From the NCBI RefSeq assembly GCF_015206895.1, contig NZ_JADEXU010000071.1:1-38722 (forward strand): a DNA stretch of 38,722 nt, read 5' to 3'. This document shows positions 25,652 through 33,831 of the stretch, in pieces. Position 1 is the first letter of the stretch; each line of letters opens with the position of its first letter. Source of the stretch: Nostoc sp. LEGE 12450. Lineage in GTDB: Bacteria; Cyanobacteriota; Cyanobacteriia; Cyanobacteriales; Nostocaceae. Below the pieces are notes generated by a model. That model ran no database searches, was not told the origin of the DNA, and saw nothing but the letters and a program-made list of their open reading frames with translations. Made by a program: the position numbers and the translations under genes.

Positions 25652-26674
25652 ATGAATATTTCTATTCTGGTCTTTGGAAAAAATAATTTTATCACCACAC
25701 TTCCAGATCAGATCCGTTATGCGACTGCTTTTAGTGTAGAAGTTATAGACAATCTGAATCAAGTAGTGTCGCGGATTAAAATAGCACCCCCCGATATAAT
25801 GCTTGTGCAGGCTAGCTTGGATGGCAGTATGGAACTGTGCAATTGGTTGAAAGAGCAGACAAAATTATCTTGGATATATTGTATTTTATTCGAGGATCGT
25901 CTCCAACAGCTTACTGATAGAAATAAGGGTTGGCATAGAGAATTAGAGATGAGTGCTGCGGCCCTAAAGCAAGGAGCAGATGCTTATATTTGGCATCTTA
26001 TTGATGAAAAAACAGACCATAATTTAGCAGAGTTGACTGCCAATCATGGATTAATACTTGCTCAATTGACTGTTGGCTTGCGAAAAACACAAAAATATCG
26101 AGATTTGATTCGAACAAATGATATGTTATCAGCGATCGCCTTAGCCGATTCGTTGACAGAATTAAATAATCGTCGTGCTTTAGAATGGGACTTACCCAGG
26201 CAAATTCAAAGAGCTAGAACTCAAAAAACTTCCCTGAGTTTGATTATTCTGGATGTAGATCATTTCAAGAAAGTTAACGATACTCACGGGCATTTAGTAG
26301 GCGATCGCATTTTGCAAATATTATGTCAGCGTTTGCGACACAATCTGCGCTGTCAAGACACAGCATTCCGCTATGGTGGCGAAGAATTTGTGATTCTTCT
26401 GGCTAACACTACCGATGAGGAAGCACTATTAGTAGCCCGTCGTCTTAATCGCGTAGTTAGCGATGAACCATTTGCACTCAGTAACAAACTGACTATTAAT
26501 ATCACCATTAGTCTGGGCACAGCTAGTCTGCAAGCTGATGATGATGAACAAGGAGAGAGTCTGCTGAATCGTGCCGATCAATGTCTCTTACAGGCTAAAA
26601 ATGCTGGGCGTAATCGGGTTATTCACTCAAACTACCTATCTCATGTTTCACATTTGAAAGTTGTTTCTTCATAA
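25652..26674 (+). CDS. Diguanylate cyclase (GGDEF) with receiver-like N-terminal domain
   Basis: 340 residues. The C-terminal GGDEF domain (about 160-330) makes cyclic di-GMP from two GTP. The active-site loop is GGEEF (242-246), metal and substrate residues appear in LDVDHFKKVNDTHGH, and a product-inhibition I-site RCQD (233-236) lies five residues before the loop, so an active, feedback-regulated enzyme is expected. The N-terminal 130 residues resemble a CheY-like fold (PPDIMLVQ, LKQGADAYI) but I see no clear phospho-acceptor Asp plus acidic pair, so it may be a pseudo-receiver. Upstream is a long AT-rich leader. Confidence 0.92.
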   Translation: MNISILVFGKNNFITTLPDQIRYATAFSVEVIDNLNQVVSRIKIAPPDIMLVQASLDGSMELCNWLKEQTKLSWIYCILFEDRLQQLTDRNKGWHRELEMSAAALKQGADAYIWHLIDEKTDHNLAELTANHGLILAQLTVGLRKTQKYRDLIRTNDMLSAIALADSLTELNNRRALEWDLPRQIQRARTQKTSLSLIILDVDHFKKVNDTHGHLVGDRILQILCQRLRHNLRCQDTAFRYGGEEFVILLANTTDEEALLVARRLNRVVSDEPFALSNKLTINITISLGTASLQADDDEQGESLLNRADQCLLQAKNAGRNRVIHSNYLSHVSHLKVVSS

Positions 26675-26678
26675 TTTG

Positions 26679-27392
26679 TCATTTGTCATTCGTCATTAAT
26701 TCTCCCCCTGCTCTCCCATTCCGCACTCCTAACTCAGCATGACAATCTTCCACCGAAGCACGTTGTCGCATAGCATTAACTAAAGCTTCGTAACTAGACC
26801 AATTTTCTTGTAATAGGGTTTTTGCTTGGAGAGCATGAAACCGAAGTTTCTGTTGATAAACTGATTCAGAAAAGCCCAAAACTGTCAAGACTCCAATCAG
26901 TTTGCTTTTATCATCAGATCCACCCTCAGCATTATCAAAAACTAGGGTTTCAGCAGCAATACCCGCCATCCAAACAGTACAGTAGCGGTCTAGCATTTGG
27001 GCACTGATTTTACCCACTTCTAATTGAGAAGCTAATTCGCCATCATCAAAGCTGACACCGCCTTGTCCAGGTTGCCCCTGTTTCCAGGCTTCCCAAGCGC
27101 TGAGTGTGTAGCCGGTAACGGGAATCCCCAGCAAGTAAGCAACCAAAAAATGCCCTGCTTCGTGGTGGACGATGCGATCGCGGTGTTCACTTGAAAAACC
27201 AGCAATCCAATCTAAAAAAATAGTACCACCCTTGCCTTGCAAGCTAAAACTATCTAATGTAGCTATGCCTAAAATAGCGAAGGTTGCAAGTGCTGGTACT
27301 GCTGGCGACAAATTCAAGAATGGCCCCAGCAGTACCGATAGGGTCATGAGAAAGATAGATATTGCAACTAAATTTAAGGTAGTCTGGCTCAT
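26679..27392 (-). CDS. Membrane metalloprotease with FtsH-type HEAGH motif but no ATPase domain
   Basis: 237 residues. Two hydrophobic helices at about 8-26 and 31-48 anchor it in a membrane. The zinc motif is HEAGH (77-81), and the third ligand is expected in GGSDD (157-161), as in the M41 protease domain of FtsH. There is no AAA+ module, so it is one of the cyanobacterial/plastid stand-alone M41-like proteins whose proteolytic role is unproven. The last 12-15 residues (VRNGRAGGELMTNDK) are coded by intergenic-type repeats (GTCATTTGTCATT and CCCCCTGCTCTCC on the plus strand), so the native C-terminus may have been replaced. A partial copy of its coding sequence lies at 29438-29489. Confidence 0.85.
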   Translation of the reverse strand: MSQTTLNLVAISIFLMTLSVLLGPFLNLSPAVPALATFAILGIATLDSFSLQGKGGTIFLDWIAGFSSEHRDRIVHHEAGHFLVAYLLGIPVTGYTLSAWEAWKQGQPGQGGVSFDDGELASQLEVGKISAQMLDRYCTVWMAGIAAETLVFDNAEGGSDDKSKLIGVLTVLGFSESVYQQKLRFHALQAKTLLQENWSSYEALVNAMRQRASVEDCHAELGVRNGRAGGELMTNDK

Positions 27393-27720
27393 TGAGAGTT
27401 TTCTGAGAATCTGCTTAATATTTCTTTATTATGATGCGATCGCACACCTTCTGTATCAAGTGTCTCTACAAATCCCTTGACGACGTAATTTCCCCATGAG
27501 GATTTGACTATCAGTGAAGAAATCTTACAAAAATGGCTATTCTGCATAACAACAATAAGTAAGTCTGATTTATAGTAAGCGGTTTAAAACCTATAGATTT
27601 TGCCGTTTGCAGATAGACCAAAATAAACGCTGTTAAATATTTTATGTGAAAATTTAAAATCCAGATTTTAGAGGTAAAATTACCTGTTATTGTTCTTACC
27701 TTAAATTGGCACAAAAAGTT
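27393..27720. other. Divergent intergenic region between protease and lipoxygenase genes
   Basis: AT-rich stretch that should hold both promoters. No gene, hairpin or operator is clear. Confidence 0.5.
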
Positions 27721-29364
27721 ATGAAGCCATACCTTCCTCAAAATGATCCTGACCCTACAAAGCGTCAAATATTGCTAGAGAGAAACCAAGGGGAGTATGA
27801 ATTTGATTACGACTTTTTAACGCCTATGGCAATGCTAAAAAATGTACCTTCTATAGAAAACTTTTCAACTAAGTATATTGCTGAACGGACATTAGAGACA
27901 GCAGAACTACCTATAAATATGTTAGCCGTTAAAGCCCGTTCTTTATGGGACCCATTAGATGAATTGCAAGACTATGAAGACTATTTTCCAGTTTTGCCTA
28001 GACCTAATGTCATCAAAACATACCAAACTGATGACTCTTTTTGTGAACAACGGCTTTGTGGGGCAAATCCTTTAGTTTTACGTCGAATTGAGCAGATGCC
28101 AGATGGCTTCGCCTTTACCATTTTAGAACTGCAAGAAAAGTTTGGTGATTCTATCAACTTAGTAGAAAAACTTGCGAATGGAAATTTATATGTAGCTGAT
28201 TATAGAGCGCTTGCGTTTGTTAAAGGAGGTAGTTATGAAAGAGGTAAGAAGTTTTTACCAACCCCTATAGCTTTCTTTTGTTGGCGCAGTTCTGGTTTTA
28301 GCGATCGCGGTCAACTAGTACCGATTGTTATCCAAATCAACCCCGCAGAAGGTAAACAGAGCCAGTTAATTACACCTTTTGATGACCCTTTAAACTGGTT
28401 TCATGCCAAGCTTTGTGTTCAAATTGCTGATGCTAACCATCATGAAATGAGTAGCCATCTGTGTCGAACTCACTTTGTTATGGAACCCTTTGCTATTGTC
28501 ACAGCCCGTCAACTAGCCGAGAACCATCCCCTTAGCTTACTGCTAAAATCCCACTTCCGTTTCATGTTGGCTAATAATGACTTGGCTCGTAAGCGCCTAA
28601 TTAGTAGAGGTGGGCCTGTTGACGAATTGCTAGCTGGAACTCTGCAAGAGTCATTGCAAATTGTCGTTAACGCATATACAGAATGGAGCTTAGATCAGTT
28701 TTCCTTACCCACTGAACTAAAAAATCGGGGTATGGATGACCCAAATAACTTACCTCACTATCCCTATCGAGACGATGGCTTATTATTGTGGAATGCCATT
28801 AAAAAGTTTGTGTCTGAATACTTGCAGATATACTACAAAACTCCCCAAGACTTAGCAGCAGACTTGGAATTACAAAGTTGGGCGCAGGAATTAGTTTCCC
28901 AATCAGGCGGACGAGTTAAGGGTATTAACAATCGTATCGACACATTAGACCAATTAGTTGATATTGCTACTGCGGTTATCTTCACCTGTGGGCCGCAACA
29001 CGCTGCTGTTAACTACTCACAATATGAATATATGACTTTCATGCCAAATATGCCTCTTGCTGCTTATAAACAAATGACATCAGAAGGCACTATTCCTGAC
29101 CGTAAAAGTCTATTATCATTTCTGCCACCGTCAAAGCAAACTGCTGACCAATTGTCGATTTTATTTATTCTGTCAGCTTACCGTTATGACAGATTAGGGT
29201 ACTATGATGATAAATTTTTAGACCCAGAGGCTCAGGATGTTTTAGCTAAATTCCAGCAAGATTTGAACGACGCGGAGCGGGAAATTGAGTTGAATAACAA
29301 GAGTCGTTTAATAAATTACAACTATTTGAAACCGAGGCTTGTGACTAATAGCATCAGCGTGTAA
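27721..29364 (+). CDS. Lipoxygenase family protein
   Basis: 547 residues from ATG 27721 (an in-frame TTG at 27706 would add five). It is a non-heme iron dioxygenase that adds O2 to polyunsaturated fatty acids, giving hydroperoxides. Iron-ligand regions are present: HHEMSSHLCRTHFVMEPF (His241 and His246 in my numbering) and GPQHAAVN (third His plus Asn). The chain ends SISV, so the C-terminal carboxylate ligand comes from Val instead of the usual Ile. There is no PLAT domain and no fused allene oxide synthase or catalase-like part, so this is a compact bacterial-type enzyme. A strong terminator follows the gene. Regiospecificity cannot be read reliably. Confidence 0.9.
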   Translation: MKPYLPQNDPDPTKRQILLERNQGEYEFDYDFLTPMAMLKNVPSIENFSTKYIAERTLETAELPINMLAVKARSLWDPLDELQDYEDYFPVLPRPNVIKTYQTDDSFCEQRLCGANPLVLRRIEQMPDGFAFTILELQEKFGDSINLVEKLANGNLYVADYRALAFVKGGSYERGKKFLPTPIAFFCWRSSGFSDRGQLVPIVIQINPAEGKQSQLITPFDDPLNWFHAKLCVQIADANHHEMSSHLCRTHFVMEPFAIVTARQLAENHPLSLLLKSHFRFMLANNDLARKRLISRGGPVDELLAGTLQESLQIVVNAYTEWSLDQFSLPTELKNRGMDDPNNLPHYPYRDDGLLLWNAIKKFVSEYLQIYYKTPQDLAADLELQSWAQELVSQSGGRVKGINNRIDTLDQLVDIATAVIFTCGPQHAAVNYSQYEYMTFMPNMPLAAYKQMTSEGTIPDRKSLLSFLPPSKQTADQLSILFILSAYRYDRLGYYDDKFLDPEAQDVLAKFQQDLNDAEREIELNNKSRLINYNYLKPRLVTNSISV

Positions 29365-29388
29365 CTGAATATCATTGCAGTTGATTAG

Positions 29389-29430
29389 ACATCTCCAAAA
29401 AGTGTGGCAGCTTTTGGAGATGTTTTTGTT
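29389..29430 (+). terminator. Rho-independent terminator of the lipoxygenase gene
   Basis: ACATCTCCAAAA pairs with TTTTGGAGATGT around an 11-base loop and runs into GTTTTTGTTT, 25 bases past the lipoxygenase stop codon. Confidence 0.9.
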
Positions 29431-29437
29431 TAGTAAT

Positions 29438-29489
29438 ATGCGATCGCGGTGTTCTTTTTAAAAACCAGCAATCCAATCCAAAAAGATGG
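29438..29489 (-). pseudogene. Fragment of the HEAGH protease gene
   Basis: About 52 bases match 27172-27222, inside the membrane protease gene, at roughly 46 positions. They encode on the minus strand the region FLDWIAGF followed by EHRDRI, but one position gives a stop in the copy. Only this piece is left, in the same orientation as the full gene 2.2 kb away. It is a relic of a duplication or failed rearrangement. Confidence 0.6.
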
Positions 29490-29616
29490 CGTTGCTGATT
29501 AGATATATGAATCTTGGTGTAGAGACACGGATGTTTTCTCTATCACCAGAATGATGGCTGCTTTTCAAGTCGCAGAGATAATGTGACTTTAGTAGGTATA
29601 AAATATCAAATAGGGG

Positions 29617-29838
29617 ATGAATGTGGCTGAAGAATTTAAAAAAGGCGATCGGGTTGAATGGAACACTTCACAAGGTAAGACAACTGGCAAAGTTGTAAAG
29701 AAGCTCACTTCACCTACAGATATTAAAGAACACCATATTGCTGCAAGTGAAGATAACCCCGAATATTTAGTTGAAAGCGATAAGACAGGAAAACAAGCTG
29801 CTCACAAGCCTGATGTTCTTAAGAAAGTAGAGGAGTAA
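29617..29838 (+). CDS. DUF2945 (HVA-TUDOR-like) small protein
   Basis: Small basic protein of up to 73 residues; KKGDRVEWNTSQGKTTGKVV followed by AASEDNPEYLVESDKTGK is the hallmark of DUF2945/HVA_TUDOR (PF11160), an SH3/Tudor-like beta barrel of unknown role. The open frame begins with ATG 29617, but AGGGG immediately precedes it with almost no spacing. The GTG at 29623 (giving MAEEFKKGD) has that AGGGG at a proper six-base distance and fits the family N-terminus, so I favour GTG. It is nine bases upstream of the DUF3140 gene; the two families commonly occur together and are probably co-translated. Confidence 0.9.
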   Translation: MNVAEEFKKGDRVEWNTSQGKTTGKVVKKLTSPTDIKEHHIAASEDNPEYLVESDKTGKQAAHKPDVLKKVEE

Positions 29839-29847
29839 TGCTTAGTC

Positions 29848-30174
29848 ATGAGTAAAGATGTTAAAGCGGTGATTGACGAGTTTCATCAAGCTGTCAATAT
29901 GACACCTAAAGAAATAGAGTCTTGGCTAGATACGGATGAGTCACAAAGTGTCGGGCAAAAGGATGGCGACGATGAGTCAATCGGTCATAAATCTGGACGG
30001 CGTATCATCCAGTTATTGCAGAAAAAGGATGATTACACCAATGACGATCTTTCGCACATGAAGAAAGTTATTAGTTACGTCCATCGTCATACTGCACAGC
30101 AGCCATCGGGTGATTTGGAACACACACGCTGGTGCTATTCTTTGAAGAATTGGGGACACGATCCACTTAAGTAA
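29848..30174 (+). CDS. DUF3140 protein
   Basis: 108 residues. The pattern EFHQAVNMTPKEIESWLDT, SVGQKDGDDESIGHKSGRRI and HMKKVISYVHRHTAQQP, ending HTRWCYSLKNWGHDPLK, matches DUF3140, a small helical family of unknown function found next to DUF2945 in many bacteria. It starts nine bases after the DUF2945 stop, forming a two-gene operon. A link to stress or DNA protection has been proposed for such pairs, but nothing in the sequence proves it. Confidence 0.9.
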   Translation: MSKDVKAVIDEFHQAVNMTPKEIESWLDTDESQSVGQKDGDDESIGHKSGRRIIQLLQKKDDYTNDDLSHMKKVISYVHRHTAQQPSGDLEHTRWCYSLKNWGHDPLK

Positions 30175-30269
30175 AGTACCTTATAGCCCGCCATTTAGGT
30201 GGGCAAATTCCCGCGATCGCTCTAAATACAGTTTTGCGTATAAAGCATAGCATTTTAATGTAAGGGAAT

Positions 30270-30404
30270 GCATTGGCATTGTAGTGAGATGCATTGGCAT
30301 TGCAGTGAGATGCATTGGCATTGCAGTGAGATGCATTGGCATTGCAGTGAGATGCATCGGCATTGTAGAGGATTGCAGTGGGACGCATTGGCATTGCAAC
30401 GTAT
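30270..30404. repeat. 21-bp tandem repeat (GCATTGGCATTGCAGTGAGAT)
   Basis: Four head-to-tail units at 30270, 30291, 30312 and 30333, the last three identical and the first with one change. A shortened unit at 30354, a partial 11-base piece and a diverged unit at 30385 follow. The unit contains two internal GCATTG words. There are no spacers, so it is a minisatellite, not a CRISPR array. Confidence 0.9.
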
Positions 30405-30500
30405 TGCCAAATTTAATTTGCTACAAATTAATGAAATGCTGTACTAAGTGTTTACGCCGCAGAAACGACACAAAAACAGGTTTTTACAACCGGATTTTAA

Positions 30501-30587
30501 CTCCATATTGCAAAACCAGCCGATCCTGCCAAACTGGTAGCTGCGATCGCAGAACTGAAGCCTGTAAGGAAGGCGATTAAACAATAG
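30501..30587 (+). pseudogene. Possible C-terminal remnant of an unknown gene
   Basis: The frame LHIAKPADPAKLVAAIAELK then PVRKAIKQ ends at TAG 30587. It looks protein-like but has a stop just upstream and no start codon. I do not recognise the family, and it could be chance. Confidence 0.25.
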
Positions 30588-30594
30588 TGCGTTT

Positions 30595-31109
30595 CTAACC
30601 TAGTTCCAAACTTGTCACAGCAAAGACCCAATCAATAGGTAAATTAGGAATTTCTTTAGTGTACATCCGAGCAGTTTGAAAGACTGGCTCCAATTGGTAA
30701 CGTTGAACTAGGTTAATTGCTTGTACATTTGCATCGGGTACATCAAAAAACACTGGAGCATGAGGATTTTCTGCAAGCAAGGCTTGAAATAATGCTTCAG
30801 AAATCTGTTCGTCATTAGCAAACAGTGGCCCAATCCGAAAACCTGTATGGGCAGGCCGGATAACTCCGTAACCAACAAGATATCCATTTTTGAGAAACCC
30901 GAAAGCAGTACTTTCTGGCTGTTCAATCCAATGTCGCAGAAACACTGGACGCTTAGAAGGAAAAAGTTGGCAATCGTAAGCTACCAACTCTTCAAAAGGC
31001 ACTGTTTTCAGGTCGATGATACCAGCAGGCATAACACCACCACCCACCCCTTGATAACGAATATTCTTATAAGCGATTTGGAAACCAGACTTTTTGTAGT
31101 TATCTTGTT
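30595..31109 (-). pseudogene. GNAT acetyltransferase, C-terminal half (gene split by mobile element)
   Basis: From codon GAT at 31104 the frame reads DNYKKSGFQIAYKNIRYQG and continues to TAG 30595 (169 residues). It matches the C-terminal domain (Acetyltransf_18 type) of two-domain GNAT proteins of about 280 residues; FFDVPDANVQAINLVQRYQL is typical. The N-terminal half is at 36265-36600. The two parts join in frame once the 5155-bp element and one TTGTT copy are removed. As it stands, translation could only restart at GTG 31047 or ATG 31032, giving a 145-150 residue protein without the acetyl-CoA-binding domain. The frame also stays open a short way into the element's left repeat but has no start there. 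Confidence 0.9.
31105..31109. repeat. Target-site duplication TTGTT, left copy
   Basis: TTGTT directly abuts the left inverted repeat; the same five bases abut the right inverted repeat at 36265-36269. Collapsing the two copies restores the acetyltransferase frame (GCT-CAA-CAA-GAT on the minus strand). Confidence 0.9.
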
Positions 31110-31154
31110 GGCATAGAGCCGAGATCCCTGCAAAACGGAAATAGAGGCTGAAAA
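31110..31154. repeat. Left terminal inverted repeat
   Basis: Begins GGCATAGAGCCGAGATCCCT and ends GAAATAGAGGCTGAAAA. It differs from the complement of the right repeat at five positions, three of them clustered around the CAA/TGA difference at repeat positions 22-24. Confidence 0.92.
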
Positions 31155-31218
31155 AGCTTGCTATATCTAGGTTTCAAAAATTTCAGGAGGAAGATGAAGA
31201 GCCGCCTCAAAAGGTTGG

Positions 31219-31417
31219 GGAATATCCCTCTTCTGTCACTCTCCGGGAAGGCGATCGCTATAAACCTTATGAGGCAATCAATACAAGCTATACTATTAGA
31301 AAAAAATCGGTCTTGTATTTGTTATTAGAAAATAATCGCGCGATCGCTGGCTATACAAAAGCTCTAGAATTCAGAAATGGCAAAAGTTTTCGGAGAGTGG
31401 CAGAAGAGGGCTATACC
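31219..31417. mobile_element. 199-bp MITE-like element with 27-bp inverted repeats
   Basis: Arms 31219-31245 and 31391-31417 match at 24 of 27 positions, sharing CCCTCTTCTG and CACTCTCCG. The interior is AT-rich with two GCGATCGC sites and no reading frame. No target duplication is clear. It ends two bases before the stop codon of the next gene (31420), so it may also act as its 3' hairpin. It is nested inside the larger 31110-36264 element. Confidence 0.7.
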
Positions 31418-31419
31418 AC

Positions 31420-32460
31420 CTAGACATTGACTCGCAGTTTCGCCATGTTCCGCCAAAAGTGTCCTAGACTCTCCGTGCCGCCGAATAGTGTGGTGAAGAT
31501 GGTCGAGTCGGCAAGCAAAATATCGCCGCCACGGTTACCGTTTGGCGGTACCCAGATGCACGTATTGAATTCCCGATTTCCCTCCGCCGTGAACGGATGC
31601 GGTCGGGAAAGATCGATCGGCTGCGTCGCCAGAACATGAATGGACTTCGTGTCCTCTGTCGTCAGCGCGTAGTGGGGCAGATGCAGATGGAAGTTGAACG
31701 TGGTTACTCCATTCAGCAAACCCAGTTTGTCGAGATCCTTGTTAACGGTCAGGGGTGCGATCTGGTTGCTTTCTTGTACGACGGCAGGCCGGAGTCCAAA
31801 CTGATTAAGTACGGGCACTTCGAGTTCTTTCATCAGCGATCGCGTGTACTGACCGAAGCGCTGCTGGCGCGGCACGAGTTCGTCGCCGTGATGCTTATAC
31901 TCCATCTGGCGCTGCTGCATGTCACTCGTGAAGCCCACGTCATGGTGCGGCGCAAGGAGCAGGCACGTGCCTTCCCGGTTAAGCCACTCTCGGATCGCGT
32001 CGATTTCTCCCTTCTCGGCCTCTTGCTCGGATACGAGGTGATCCAGACCGAACACCATCAATGTATCCGTGTCTGCCAGAATTCTTTCATCAATTAGGAG
32101 TTTGTACCCTGCCTGGTCAATGCGTTGGTAAACGGCGACCGGCTGCCCAGTAATCTCGCCCACGATTTGCTGAAAATCGATGGTTGACCGGTGGAATAGC
32201 TCCAGAGTACCAGCGATGCCCTGCAAGAAATTCATCTTATCCCACTCAGATCCCTCAAAGTTCGGCCAGCCGACCCGACGGACTTCGGTCATAGTCGAAA
32301 AACGGTTATCCAATTCGGTCAGATCTCGGTTGGCTTCCCAAGGATAACTCCACGTCCAGTAAATGCTGAACCGACGTTTGTCCGGCGTGTACGGTCGCGG
32401 CACATGGTTCTGGTTGTACGTTCGCCCAACTCGATTGAGCTTGCTCATTTTCACCACCAT
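31420..32460 (-). CDS. Uncharacterised protein in DyP peroxidase operon (346 aa)
   Basis: 346 residues from ATG 32460, or 342 from ATG 32448, which has a better AAGGA spacing. I do not recognise a named family. The centre (TLMVFGLDHLVSEQEAEKGE, IREWLNREGTCLLLAPHHDV) and the end (GGDILLADSTIFTTLFGG) resemble the flavodoxin-like/GATase-1-like fold of DUF4350-type proteins, with an Asp-Ser after a hydrophobic strand. It has no signal peptide or membrane helix and contains many His and Trp residues. It starts 26-38 bases after the DyP stop, so it is the third gene of that operon. It may assist or receive product from the peroxidase; that is inference. GC-rich like the other two genes. Confidence 0.75.
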   Translation of the reverse strand: MVVKMSKLNRVGRTYNQNHVPRPYTPDKRRFSIYWTWSYPWEANRDLTELDNRFSTMTEVRRVGWPNFEGSEWDKMNFLQGIAGTLELFHRSTIDFQQIVGEITGQPVAVYQRIDQAGYKLLIDERILADTDTLMVFGLDHLVSEQEAEKGEIDAIREWLNREGTCLLLAPHHDVGFTSDMQQRQMEYKHHGDELVPRQQRFGQYTRSLMKELEVPVLNQFGLRPAVVQESNQIAPLTVNKDLDKLGLLNGVTTFNFHLHLPHYALTTEDTKSIHVLATQPIDLSRPHPFTAEGNREFNTCIWVPPNGNRGGDILLADSTIFTTLFGGTESLGHFWRNMAKLRVNV

Positions 32461-32486
32461 TCCTTTTATTTGATCGGATTCTAAAA

Positions 32487-33812
32487 TTACCTGCCACTGC
32501 TCAGTGACGCCAGGTACCGAAGCGCCTTCAGTCCGGGCAGAAAGAAGTAAGCCCCGCCCCGAACCGTGGTGAATGCCGGAATACCCTTGATGGTTTTCCG
32601 GATTGGCCGCTTCGGAATCTTGAAGTCAAGGGTGCCGTCCTGCGTGCCGATAATCGGATCGCGCTCGTTGCCGAGTTCGTGGAAGTTCTTGTCATTCACC
32701 CACACGTTCTGTGCGAACTCGAACTGACGAATCAGGCTCGCGCAGATCACGAAGGCAGCAATGCCACGTTCTATCCCGTCTTCCGGCGCATCTTCCGGGA
32801 GTGGCGGCCCGTAGGTTGCCCCACGACGGATCATCCGCCGCCGGTTCATGTTCGCCCCTGTATCACGAGGATTCAGGCGACGGATATGGGAGCCGAGGGG
32901 TACGGCATAGCCATGCGGGTCCATAGTCGCATAGTTGAAGTCGTTGTTCCGCTGCATATCCACGGCGAGTGCTGGATCGTCCTTGTCTGGGGACAGGACC
33001 AGCGGCGCACCGCTGCGCCAACGACCCATCAATTTCGCCGCCACAAGTTCCTGCTCTTCCGGCGTCTGACCGTGCTGGCGCAGGAAGTCACGAAACTCGA
33101 TGATATGCTCCTGTAGGCGTCGATAGGCCATGTAGCTACCGTTTCGGGAGAGGATCTCGGGTTGCGGCAGATTGGCAGGGGGACCGTATTCGTCTGGGTA
33201 GCCCAGGATGAACTCGCCCGCCTTCAGCGGCGCACCGGAACCGGGCGTCGGCTCTTCGCCCGATCCTTCGATGACTGGCTGCGAGAGGCGATCGCGGTAG
33301 CCGAAGTGGTCATGTGCATAGTTGAAAGGCGGCGTTGCCTCCAGATCCAATGCCGAGATCACTTCCACTCCCTCGGATCGCTCGACAAGTCGCTGGTGCT
33401 CCGCCTTGCAGCGATCGCGCTCTGCGTTATCGCGGGCAAAGAGAATCACAATTGCATGGAGATCCGGACTAGCCACACCTCCCACCCAATTGTCAGGATG
33501 ATTCGAGCCGGTGTCGCCGAGGATCTCCGCGCGGGCCACCATGCCCTGCTTAAACTCCTCAGGAAACGTGGCCAGAGATGCCTCATCCATACCCAGCGCC
33601 CGCAGGCCGTTCCAGGTGAAGGCCACGCTCATCCATCGGTTGTCCTGTTCGACCGAAGCACGAACCTCCGCAGACGACTGTACCTTTTCAAGAATGGCAG
33701 CTAGCCATGCTCGTCCACCAGCAGGGTTGCAGAACGATAGAAATTCATACCGTCCGGTGAGTGCAGGCACACGAGTCAACAGAATGTGCTGAATGTCGTC
33801 AAACTCAAGCAT
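32487..33812 (-). CDS. DyP-type heme peroxidase
   Basis: 441 residues from ATG 33812, which has AGGGGGA six bases upstream; the longer frame to 33848 has no such site. It is a dye-decolorizing-type peroxidase using heme and H2O2. The signature region is FGYRDRLSQPVIEG, where the family has GFRDGISQP: the catalytic Asp is kept and the following Gly is Arg. The proximal heme His lies in GSHIRRLNPRD, and RMIRRGATYGPP carries the conserved distal Arg. No Tat signal is present, so it acts in the cytoplasm or in a compartment. The sequence (441 aa, with inserts such as the SGEEPTPGSGAPL loop) fits the long bacterial/cyanobacterial DyP classes. It starts 20 bases after the upstream gene. Confidence 0.9.
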   Translation of the reverse strand: MLEFDDIQHILLTRVPALTGRYEFLSFCNPAGGRAWLAAILEKVQSSAEVRASVEQDNRWMSVAFTWNGLRALGMDEASLATFPEEFKQGMVARAEILGDTGSNHPDNWVGGVASPDLHAIVILFARDNAERDRCKAEHQRLVERSEGVEVISALDLEATPPFNYAHDHFGYRDRLSQPVIEGSGEEPTPGSGAPLKAGEFILGYPDEYGPPANLPQPEILSRNGSYMAYRRLQEHIIEFRDFLRQHGQTPEEQELVAAKLMGRWRSGAPLVLSPDKDDPALAVDMQRNNDFNYATMDPHGYAVPLGSHIRRLNPRDTGANMNRRRMIRRGATYGPPLPEDAPEDGIERGIAAFVICASLIRQFEFAQNVWVNDKNFHELGNERDPIIGTQDGTLDFKIPKRPIRKTIKGIPAFTTVRGGAYFFLPGLKALRYLASLSSGR

Positions 33813-33831
33813 ATCAATTCCCCCTGATGGA

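Larger units (their letters stand above)
30175..30594. other. Intergenic region with 21-bp tandem repeat and possible gene tail
   Basis: Holds the tandem repeat 30270-30404 and the short fragment 30501-30587. No functional gene is supported. Confidence 0.5.

Noticed and set aside
27511..27768. 85-codon minus-strand frame overlapping the lipoxygenase start
   Set aside because: AT-rich, no ribosome-binding site, overlaps a conserved gene start.
30167..30399. Open frames on both strands across the 21-bp tandem repeats (Asn-Ala-Ser-His-Cys repeats)
   Set aside because: Open in several frames only because the unit is a multiple of three. Translation is a simple repeat with no start signal.
30270..30404. 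Possible CRISPR array
   Set aside because: Units are head to tail without unique spacers, and there are no cas genes.
32679..33704. Plus-strand frames opposite the DyP gene
   Set aside because: Antisense shadows without family features or start signals.
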